From assembly GCF_932526225.1 (NCBI RefSeq), contig NC_064038.1, positions 3,410,001 through 3,474,000 on the forward strand: a stretch of DNA of 64,000 nt. Reading direction: 5' to 3'. The DNA comes from Nematostella vectensis (taxonomy: Eukaryota > Cnidaria > Anthozoa > Actiniaria > Edwardsiidae). The translations under genes and the position numbers were made by a program. Below are positions 32,301-41,223 of this stretch, one piece after another; positions within the stretch are counted from its first letter, which is position 1, and every line of letters starts with the position of its first letter. The notes under the pieces are model-generated. The model searched no databases, was not told where the DNA came from, and was given only the letters and a program-made list of their open reading frames with translations.

Positions 32301-35300
32301 TAATCATGAGATATGAGTATTTTCGTCCTTAGTTAAATTTATGGTTATTACATTTTAATGCTTCGAGTGTTCTTACATGAACCGTTACGTCCGTTATTAC
32401 ATTAAGCGTTGAAAATTTGTTACATTAAGCGTTAACTGTTTTATTACATTAAGCGTTGATTTGTTGTTACATTAAGCGTTAGTGTTACATTAAGCGGCAG
32501 TTGGAGTTTTTCCAGACTAAGCCGTGGCGATCCGACAGCAAAGCGAAACTATCCAGCTCATCATGTTTTATTATATCTACAGCCGCAATCCAGACCGCAC
32601 GACATTCAAAGACAAGTTGAAATCTACTGTGTATAAATGGAAGCCTGGTGAGTATTTTTGTTGTACCTTTTAAAAGGATTACGATGGTCCTAAATGAATA
32701 ACATATTTCTTGTCTTTCCTTTCAGAGTTTAAGTACTCGACAAGAGTTGTCTGCACTTATACCGTTTCTTTGTTGGGTGTATATGAGGCAAAGCCTTGCT
32801 CTCCATCCGAGCTAAGCCGCTATTTGTCCAAAGCATGAAGTCCCTTTAATATATTGTTACATGTCCTCTGATATACGTGGTTGCAACCGCTTTATGAAAG
32901 GTTCGACATGGATAGTGTGATGATATCTCTTGTGTGATGATATTTATTGTGTGATAATATGTATTGTTTGATAAAATGTATTGTTTGATAATATGTATTG
33001 TGTGATAATATGTATTGTGCGACAATATGTATTGTGTGACAATATGTATTGTGCGACAATATGTATTGTGTGATAATATGTATTGTGTGATAATATGTAT
33101 TGTGCTATAATATGAATTGTGCGATGATATGTATTGTGTGATAATATGTATTGTGTGATAATATGTATTGTGTGATAATATGTATTGTGTGATAATATGT
33201 ATTGTGTGATGATATGTATTGTGTGATGATATGTATTGTGCTGTAATATGTATTGTGCTGTAATATGTATTGTGCTGTAATATGTACTGTGTGATAATAT
33301 GTATTGTGTGATAATATGAATTGTGCGATGATATGTATTGTGTGACAATATGTATTGTGCTGTAATATGTATTGTGCTGTAATATGTATTGTGCTGTAAT
33401 ATGTATTGTGTGACAATATGTATTGTTCGATAATATGCACTGTGCGATGATATGTATTGTGTTACAAGCCAGATGGTAAGCTAACCTCATCTGTTGGAGA
33501 AGATATACGCTTCTGTGTGAAGTGCGTTGAGTGGTAAATTAAGCAAAGAGATTATTTCATCTGGTCAGTCTTTATGTCGGTGGCGCGGCGTTTTTTATGT
33601 GTTGTGTGACATGTGTTGTGTGACAAGCCAGCTAATGAAACAATTTCCCATCTCTCTCTGATACAGATCGCTGGCTTGTTCGTTACGTAATGTGTGACAT
33701 GTGTTGTGTGACAAGCCAGCTAATGAAACAGTTTTCCATCTGGTTCTGATACAGATTGCCGGCGGGATCGTCAAGGAATGCGTGACATGTGTTGTGTGAC
33801 AAGCCAGCTAATGAAAAAGTTTCCCATCTCTCTCTGATACAGATCGCTGGCTTGTTCGTCACTTAATGTGTGTTGTGTGACAATTGTTGTGTGACAAGCC
33901 AGCTAATGAAAAAGTTTCCCATCTCTCTCTGCTACAGATCGCCGGCGGGTTCGTCGTCCTTGTAGGCTTCCTGTATTACTACTTCATGCAGCTATTTAAG
34001 GACAACCCACAGCTACTACAACAAATCGGCTTGGCCTTTGAAGGAGGAGAGATAAGACAGTATATTATTATAATAGCCAGTGAGTATGTCCAAAATATAA
34101 CATTTGCAGAGCTATGTGAGAGGTTTAAGCTGTTTTAAGTTTTAAGCCTCCCGTAACCCTTATTGTATTATTTTGATTGATTAATAGTTTAGACCACCTG
34201 GAAAGCGGAACTGCAAGAACATATCACCCACCTTGCAGCTTAAGTACTAAATTACAAGATTGCAAATAATCATCATCATTTCCATAAGCATCATCATTAT
34301 CGTCATCGTCATAATTATTGTCCCATATTTTTTTATAAGATTTAAGACAAACTTTATTAAATAATCATTCTACTTTTAAAAAATGTCGTCCAGGTGGCAG
34401 GCTTGAAGTACTCGGGTTTTAAAACAAGCTTTATTTATATAATCATTCTGCTTTTCAAAAATGTCGTCCAGGTGGCAGGCTTGAAGTACTCGGGCTACCA
34501 AGTGGCATATTTTGCCTGGGGTAAGATGATGGATGTAACATTTTGCGTTTTCTCAAAATGAGTTATTTGATCTCGCATGTCTCCTCCATAGCCTTGGTTA
34601 TTTCGCAATTGGTCTTGTTTGCTCTGATGGCTTTGGTGGGAATCCAAATCATCCAGCCAATCGTAGATGGCTCCATGGACTCTTTCCTGTGGAAACAATT
34701 ATTCAATCTCTGGTAAGCACAGTGTGGTATGTGTGAGCATTGTACTCGTAGTCGACTCAAATTTTCGTCTTTCTTTTAGTTTTTGGTAAACCACATTCTT
34801 ACTCTGGTTCACGAACACGACTATTTGGGTATTTTACTTGGTGTGTATCTTCCCTGAAGAAGTAATGATAAAAGCGTGTATCACATCCCTGGGCCGTGGT
34901 ATATAGGGCACGTCACGCCAGAGCGAGGAAAAGAAAAAAATCTTTCAATGGGAATAAGCCTTTTCTGACAAAACTTTCTGGCTGATTCGTGTAAGCGCAG
35001 TTTGTTTGTTTGCTGTTGTCATTTTGTCGCTAAAAGCCAGAGAGCACGCGCGAGTTTCTCAACCAAAAAGTCAAGTGATTTCTAAGTGCAATTTGCTTAT
35101 GTTTCCATATTTTGTCTTCCAGGCCCGCATTTCTTGTATCAGCCGTGTTCTTCCTGGTGCAATATCTTCTCGCTAAGTTTGTGTTTTTGGTGGACAGGGG
35201 TTCTGTTCTGGCTCTCGATAACAGGTATGTTCAGGAAAGTTATTAACATTACGGTGCTGCTGTTGGTTGTGATAGTGGTAGTGACCCGTACCGGGATTTT

Positions 35301-37337
35301 ATGGAACCATTATTTCCCCATCGTTTTATGGCCTATGAGAAAATCTCTCGGCGTTAAACAATGGAATAATTCTAAGCATTTAGAGAGAATTTTTCAGCAC
35401 AAAAAGTTGAGCTGTTTCTGAGTGGGCCGTACGGGGATGTAACGCTAAATCATCTAGATAGCGCGTTGCATTTTTTAAAGCTGTATAAATAAATAATGAG
35501 TACGAAAATAAAGAACGAGAATAAGTAGGATAACAACAACAAGATGATGATAGAACAGTCTATGAGAAAATAATAATAGTAATATAAAGATCTTGGTAAA
35601 GGACAGCGACGTAGCCAGGATTTTTAACAGGAGGGGGCCCAAAAGGCCTTTTCAACGCTTTTAAGGCATTTTCTCCTGATTTTAGATAATGTCTCATACA
35701 TTTACTGTATTTTTGGCTGCTAAAAGGATGGGGGTCCCCTTGGGCCACCCCCGGGCTACGCCTCTAAAGGATTTGATAAAGTTCTTGTTCTTCCAGGCGT
35801 CTCTTTCACATCTGTACGTACTTCCTGTTTTTCTTCAACATCTTCCTGGGCGTGGTCTCATGTCTCACACGCATTCTGATTGGTGCAGGCATCGGCGTAC
35901 TTTTTCTCGCGCGTACCCAGAAGAGCCTGGTAGCTAGAGACTATGAGCTGATGGATCCAGGTAGCTTTAATGAATTTTGACGAAATATTGAAGCGTGGAC
36001 TTTTACGAGATGATGATAAAAGAGATTTGATGGCGATAATGGTGATAATAATAATTTGGGATTAATTAATAATTTGGAATAATTTAAAATTTCTTATTGA
36101 TATATTCCACCGTTCTCCGCCACATATTATCACGACGTAAAATCTCATATTTTTCATGGTTTAACGAGGACATGACAGTTCATGTATAAACTCGCCTCTT
36201 TCTCTTTCTGTCATGAAAATGGAATTTTGCTATGGTAGCTATGATATATAGCTGATATACGATGATGGTATATGATGCTATGACGTTAATATTATTTCGT
36301 TTATGATAACGATAGAAGTGATGACGCGTTTTTGGCGAAGATTAAATGAAGCTGGTGTGGTTGTATTGGTAATAAAGTCATAATAAAATGATTTTGATAT
36401 TATGATCTCAGTTATGTTGATGGCGAGATTGGCGATGATAATGATTATGATTTTGGCGCTGGCGATGATAATGATAATGATTATGATTATGATGATATTT
36501 ATGTTGATAATTATGATGATGATGATGGTTGTGATGCTAAATGATAGTGGTTTCCTTGTTTTCCCAGGATTCAATGCGTATATCGGCTATCTCTACCTGG
36601 AGCACACCCATTCGAACCCAGTCCTCGTCACCTTCTGCAGACTTTTGGTGATGAGTCTCAGACATAGAGACTGGGACGAGACATCAAAGTCACGTGGTCA
36701 GTAGTATGTCAAGTAAAAAGAGGCGCGCCCACGCGTCGCGTAGTTTCATCTATATATTCATAAGTAGTAAAAGGTTTTTTTTAATTATAGACAAAAATAA
36801 GCAATGTTGTGGTTCGGAGCTCCACTTTGTGGCGGCGAAAAACTGAGATTACGGGAGTAAACTACACACTACCAATAGTAAATCGCGGTGTCCATTATAA
36901 AGAATAGGCTCCGAGCGTGTGACGTCATGTCACGCGCGCCTCGATTGCCATTTTGGGACTTCGTTTGAATACCCATTCTGACTACATGGCTTTAAAACTT
37001 TTAAAAGGTTTAGATTACGTTTATCACAAGCCGAAATCAACGCGCTAGATCTTTTTTATATATTTTTGTATATTGGGTCCTACTCTCTGTTAATACACAC
37101 ACACAATCTCTGTGGATAAGAAGAACATATCTCTACGCGGATATGCCCTATTTTGCAGATTGTGAGCAATCAATCAAGCTGGACCCGGCAAAATTCAGAC
37201 ATCGTCGAGCGCGCGTTCGCTGGTCTCTTGCTGTCACCTTGCTCAATAATCCTAACTTATGCGAGCCCCGGCGGCGAGAAAAGTTTATAAAAAAAGACAC
37301 CATTCCAAGCGTTAAGACTCATGGCAAACGACTTTAA
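26356..37337 (+). CDS. STRA6-like: STRA6-like receptor, gene 1 of tandem triplet (probably damaged)
   Basis: Multi-pass membrane protein of the RBP-receptor/STRA6 family, which in vertebrates moves retinol between retinol-binding protein and the cell. Exons: 26356-26627, 27200-27260, 28117-28208, 28573-28742, 29370-29490, 29669-29723, 30279-30419, 30759-30832, 32583-32647, 32726-32787, 33938-34079, 34472-34520, 34592-34712, 35123-35224, 35797-35960, 36568-36696, 37159-37337. Conserved pieces include NLLDSYENRFGHACAFG, AYYPFFACLATDYKI, KYSGYQVAYFAW, QPIVDGSMDSF and RARVRWSLAVTLLNNPNLCE. The counterpart of gene 2 exon 12 (161 nt) is absent, which leaves the sum out of frame by exactly that exon. 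The intron after exon 10 begins GC instead of GT, and the C-terminal tail seems frame-shifted. It may be a pseudogene, or the assembly may lack an exon. Confidence 0.85.
27460..27960. repeat. GAT-rich tandem repeat, about 80-bp higher-order unit
   Basis: About six copies, each with gtaatatttctgatgatggt followed by gatgcggtcg, in intron 2 of STRA6-like gene 1. It ends about 150 bp before exon 3. Confidence 0.9.
28800..29125. repeat. about 100-bp tandem repeat, 3 copies
   Basis: Copies of gtggcgttgcagccagcgta start at about 28811, 28912 and 29006, in intron 4 of gene 1. Confidence 0.85.
29770..30170. repeat. CAT/ATC-rich low-complexity region
   Basis: Imperfect ATCATC/ACCACC repeats fill intron 6 of gene 1 just upstream of exon 7. 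No unit is regular. Confidence 0.7.
31365..32505. mobile_element. foldback-like element with inverted CGCTTAATGTAACA arrays
   Basis: The left arm (about 31365-31620) is a tandem of cgcttaatgtaacaact and cgcttaatgttacactaa. The right arm (about 32340-32505) is the same in reverse complement (gttacattaagcgttagtg), ending acattaagcggcagttgg to mirror the left start caactgccgcttaatg. The 0.7-kb centre has a 120-bp direct duplication and several TGACGTCA sites but no long ORF. It lies in intron 8 of STRA6-like gene 1. Confidence 0.7.
32935..33470. repeat. 17-bp minisatellite (gataatatgtattgtgt)
   Basis: About 31 copies with t/c/g changes in intron 10 of gene 1. The long apparent minus-strand ORFs (HNTYYHTIHI repeats) are products of the 17-bp periodicity. 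Confidence 0.97.
33595..33937. repeat. about 90-bp repeat containing the gene-1 exon-11 acceptor
   Basis: Four copies of a block: tgttgtgtgacaagccagct, aatgaaa, then a pyrimidine-rich run ending in tacag. The first three are followed by atcgctggcttgttcgt or atTgccggcgggatcgt. The fourth is the true acceptor of exon 11 (33938), followed by atcgccggcgggttcgt. Confidence 0.9.
34340..34495. repeat. 77-bp duplication of the next gene-1 acceptor and exon start
   Basis: Two direct copies, each ending aaaaatgtcgtccag followed by gtggcaggcttgaagtactc. The right copy is the real exon start (34472). The left copy (34394) loses similarity after ctcggg. Confidence 0.9.
35603..35765. mobile_element. short MITE with GGCGTAGCC-type inverted ends
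   Basis: Starts acagcgacgtagccaggatt and ends ccccgggctacgcctct. Flanked by AAAGG on both sides. An inverted relative lies at about 58413-58524. Confidence 0.65.
36260..36540. repeat. GAT/AAT-rich low-complexity region
   Basis: Irregular ATGATGATAATG-type repeats directly upstream of gene 1's penultimate exon. ORFs here are simple-sequence artefacts. Confidence 0.75.
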
Positions 37338-37575
37338 GACTTTTAACACATCATCGTATTACACAAACGATATAGCCATGGAAAAGGAGGACCCGGAATC
37401 CGGGAAAGAGGATCTGGAGTCATCTACAGTAATGTTATAATCAAATAAAACGACTTGAAGACTTTTACCACAGCATCGTATTAAACAAATGTTGATATAG
37501 CCATGGAAAAGGAGGACCCGGAATCCGGGAAAGAGGATCTGCAATCATATACAGTAAGGCTATGATCAAGTAAAA
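37338..37575 (+). repeat. tandem duplication of the gene-1 C-terminal/3' tail
   Basis: A block of about 115 bp, aacgactttaagactttt through gccatggaaaaggaggaccc to the next aaaacgactt, occurs twice (about 37328-37447 and 37448-37568). A third decayed trace lies near 37880-37950. In an alternative frame it reads TNDIAMEKEDPESG, resembling the gene-2 tail ANDELANGERESG, so it may be former coding sequence. Confidence 0.7.
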
Positions 37576-37969
37576 CGACTTTAAGACTCATATCATTCAA
37601 TCTTGTTTTAAAACTGTCGGGTTTTTTTGGTCGCTTGGTCATTTCCTTATTAGGCATTACATACCATATTTGGTAGTCCGTATCAATTTTTTTTCGAGTT
37701 TTTATCGCTCTAGAGCCTTGTAAGTCTAGAATTTCCACGAAAACTTGCAGGAATTCGTGTTTACTACGATTTTACTGGCAGCCAACTTATGGATATGGAG
37801 CCTAGTCCCTAACGTTTTAGAATATCACAAGTCTCCCGCGCGCTCGCCCCGGGCTCTTTTAGACCTTTTAAAAAACTACAGCCATTGATTGATAGTTTTA
37901 ACACAGCACTGTTTTACACAAATTATATGGCCATGGAAAAAGGGACCCGTAATCCGTGTCCACCTACCG

Positions 37970-38065
37970 TGGGTACCTAGTAAGCGCGCTACCGTGACCA
38001 CCTAGTAAGTCATTACAGTGCGACGCGCGCTACCGTGACCACCTAGTAAGCCATTGCAGTGCGAC
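37970..38065. repeat. 2-3 copies of the CACGGTAGCGCGC repeat (opposite orientation)
   Basis: The unit gcgctaccgtgaccacctag followed by taag and cattacagtgcgac is repeated about every 55 bp. The reverse complement CACGGTAGCGCGCGTCGCA matches 9060-9150 in IPO11. Confidence 0.7.
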
Positions 38066-38112
38066 ACGAACTCCGTTATTTCTTTACTATAGCACAGAAA
38101 AATAGGGAACTT

Positions 38113-38402
38113 CAGGCCCGTACCCAGGATTTTTCTTGGGGGGGGGGGGGGGTGTCATTTCTCAAATAAAATTCTGACCACCCCCGAAAGAACAAAGAGG
38201 GATCTTTTATGGCTTTTGCAGCATCTCCACGTTTTTATTTTGTCGATTTTTACTACATACCAGAATGATCTAGCAGATGCTTTATAGTTTTGTCTACAAA
38301 AAGCACGCCGTCTATTGAGAACCGAAAGTTGACCTTTGGCCGTTGTGGGGGGTGCGTTCGCATCCCCTGCACCCCCCCCCCCCCCCCCTGGGTATGGGCC
38401 TG
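38113..38402. mobile_element. MITE, CAGGCCCGTACCCAGG family
   Basis: 290 bp with terminal inverted repeats CAGGCCCGTACCCAGG and CCTGGGTATGGGCCTG, next to long G and C runs. Flanked by a 5-bp target duplication AACTT. Interior sequence (tctattgagaaccgaaag) recurs inverted at 55590-55826. Confidence 0.85.
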
Positions 38403-38885
38403 AACTTGGAACTGGGGGCCTAGGATTGCATGCGGACACACAAGAGCGTCCATTTGCGCTTCAGTTATGAAACGAAGCGAGCCTAGTGATCAAACAAAAA
38501 GTCTAAAAAGTTTTCTCGGTGCGCTAGTAGTTTCAAAAGTATTTATCGCTTCGGCTTGGAGCGTTTTCCCAAAGATTCACGTAATATAAAACAACTTCTA
38601 TATTTTATTTTACACTTAAGTCATTTTATCTGCCAAAAGAGTATTATAAAAATCTAAAATTACCGAGCATATCGGTTTTTATATGGTGGACGTTGAAATA
38701 CGTTCCCTGCTATCAGAGGCCTCTTTGGAAATACGAGGAATAGCCTGGTACCGAGAGACGACAGGGAAGGTCCTAGAAGAGACACAAGTCTAGGACGCGA
38801 TGGCCTGGGCCCGAGGGTGACGAAAGCATGTGCTTAGGAAAAACGTGACCTACACTGCCCCATGCCCCGATTGAGGCGTCTCGCT

Positions 38886-40287
38886 ATTTTAAGAGCAACA
38901 AAAGCAATCTGACTATGATGTGCAGGCTTTTGATTTAAGACAATACACCAAACAGTTGCACAATCTGACTATGATGTGCAGGCTTTTGATTTAAGACAAT
39001 ACACCAAACAGTTGCACAATCTGACTATGATGTACAGGCTTTTGACTATTAAGGCTATTAACATCCTCCCCTTGCACAGTTCTTGGGACACTGTCAGCCA
39101 AATCATGCTGTGCAGTGCGGAAGAATCCGCTCATGCCGCAAGTGTCACAAAGGCAATACAGACTGCTACACAGACCATAGCAGTTGCTGCTGTCCTCAAC
39201 TAGCTGAATCGAGCCTACAAGATAGAGATGCGGAATAAATCAAAACCGAGTAGAAAAATATAATTTGTAGCTACAATTTCTTTCTTTATACTCTTCAAAT
39301 CCATGGATTTATCTGTCTTATTTATCATCTATAGCGTTATATAGCACGCCACGTGTTCACAAAAAATTGTGGGCTTTACCTTCACATTAGCCACTAGAGA
39401 TGTGAATCCTTTGAAAAACTCTGCAAGACTTTTCATGAAAACAAGCCGATAGCCTTCTGCTGGTTCTGAAGATCCTACAGAAGCATATTCCTCTCCAAAA
39501 TCATCATCGTCTGACACTTGAAGCTTCCTCTTAGATGCCGAGGCGACGGGAGGAGTGAGTTGAGCGTCATCGCTCGCTTCCCTTCCACATCGAGATCAGA
39601 CACGAAAGCTATCTTTGGCTCGCGATCCTCATCCTTTTTCTTCCAAGAAGGCTTCCCTTTAAACCCAGATCGCTTTCTACTTCCTTTGTTTGCTCTAATC
39701 CGCCATTTGGAGCCGATCGGATCGCCCTAAGGCATGATTTTCGTAGATATATAATTCGGTGTAGAAAGCGTGTGGCAAGTGATAATGTTCTAGTGATCTT
39801 TGAACACAACTGCCAAGCCACCAGGCCTTGCTTCTTTGTAAAATCGGAGTGGAACACTCTCTCTGGAGGACTGTTGGAGTGTACGAATTGGAATGACACC
39901 GAATGTTTATTTTGCTTGCGAGAAAACGCCTAAAATTGCATTGTTTTGGCTTTCGTTGCTATGGTAACGGAAAAACAAAGGTCGAGAGCCCTGTAGAAAA
40001 TCATTCATAACACGGAAAGTAATAAAGATATTGAATTGAAACTTTCTAGGCATGTTACTGAATAGTTTGTGGCTCATTCAAACCCCAAACCCAAAAACAG
40101 CAGTAACTTTACAATTTTCGGCAATTGGTGACTGTAATCCCCCCTTAAGACAATACACCAAACAGTTGCACAATCTGACTATGATGTGCAGGCTTTTGAT
40201 TTAAGACAATACACCAAACAGTTGCACAATCTGACTATGATGTGCAGGCTTTTGATTTAAGACAATACACCAAACAGTTGCACAAGC
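38886..40287. repeat. 56-bp tandem array split by a transposon
   Basis: The unit agacaatacaccaaacagtt followed by gcacaatctgactatgatgt and gcaggcttttgattta occurs about 2.5 times at 38886-39052 and 2.5 times at 40145-40287, in the same orientation. The two halves join at TTAA, the site where the element 39053-40144 is inserted. Confidence 0.85.
39053..40144 (-). mobile_element. Kolobok-like non-autonomous transposon remnant at TTAA
   Basis: About 1.1 kb inserted into the 56-bp array and flanked by TTAA on both sides, the target duplication typical of Kolobok and piggyBac. On the minus strand it keeps a broken N-terminal ORF. An ATG at about 39735 is followed two codons later by TAG. Then comes a basic segment (SGFKGKPSWKKKDEDREPK), a frameshift, and an acidic segment plus AEGYRLVFMKSLAEFFKG (39329-39517). 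The latter resembles the region before the zinc cluster in Kolobok/Mutator-like transposases. No catalytic domain is present. Superfamily assignment is inference from TTAA plus this motif. Confidence 0.5.
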
Positions 40288-41139
40288 GGGATAGCATTGA
40301 TGACAAAACGTTATACTCTAGACGTGCAAATAACTCGAATGAAATCACGCTTCACTGAACATATTGTTAATATGTGTTTCACTTTGAAATCGCTGTTGCG
40401 CGACCTTCAGGATCTTGCCTCGGGGGGGTGGGGGGGGCGGTTTTTAAAGTTCGATTTTAATGCTTACGCTATACTATTCCCAGCGCAAAAAAATACTTAG
40501 TTTGTTATAAAGCTTTTCTTTTATGATTTCTTTGTCGAGCTTAGTGTTTTGAAACTAGGAAATACTTGAATTAGATTTTGCTTTCATTTCAGCAAAGGTC
40601 ATCTCATAGATAAATGATAAATACGGAACAGCCCCCGCGCGCTAATCCCAATAATCCTTTTAATCCACTATTTGCTGCACGTCTCTTGCATTACGTCAGA
40701 AATAAGACAGGTTGACTGATATCTATCTATCTATTGGTTGACTGATATCTATCTATCTTTTTGAAGTAATGATGCTAGAGAGATGTAGCAAATAGTGGAA
40801 TAAACAAATTGAGGAGGGTGTAAGGCGGGGGGGGGGGTGGCATAAAGAGTGAGGCATATACATGGTATGTAAAAATACTTACTAGAAAAAGTACCAACTA
40901 AGACTTTTATTCAAGTTTCCTGCAAACGTTTCTGCGGCAAGCTTACTAACGAAATAAGGAGAAAGGCTCAGTTATTGTAAATGGGAATGGAAAACGAATA
41001 TAGATAATCATAAAAATTTTATTGAATCAGCAAGCTTATTGGTGCAAATTATCTAAAATCGAGATACATATAAGAAACACAACCTTCCTTTTATTTATCA
41101 AAAAAAGAAAAATAAAGTTTCTCATACTTTCAAGTTGCT

Positions 41140-41152
41140 GGGCACCCTGTGG
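41140..41152 (+). promoter_or_regulatory. conserved element upstream of gene 2 ATG
   Basis: GGGCACCCTGTGG lies 72 bp before the gene-2 ATG. The same 13-mer is 75 bp before the gene-3 ATG (56316-56328). Sequence around both (ctaatnt, then tttcgatgttta/ggttaatgttt) is also related, so this may be a shared core promoter or 5' UTR element. Confidence 0.5.
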
Positions 41153-41223
41153 CGCATGCTAATCTCATCGGTTAATGTTTGTTTTTACTAAGAAGCTACG
41201 ATTTATGTTTACGCTTCCTGATC

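Larger units (their letters stand above)
37576..41139. other. intergenic region between STRA6-like genes 1 and 2
   Basis: Besides the MITE, the CACGGTAGCGCGC copies and the transposon-split array listed separately, I see only simple repeats and no host gene. Examples are a gatatctatctatct duplication near 40720-40756 and G-runs near 40427 and 40832. The remaining short ORFs have no recognisable similarity. Confidence 0.55.

Noticed and set aside
32846-33490. Long minus-strand ORFs of HNTYYHTIHI-type repeats (up to 214 codons)
   Set aside because: They are produced by a 17-bp minisatellite lacking stops in several frames; no start context, domain or exon match.
41179-41223. Upstream ATG of gene 2 as start (15 extra residues)
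   Set aside because: Genes 1 and 3 start at the position matching 41224 (M followed by a short stretch and [DE][DE]TLA); the extra residues have no counterpart.
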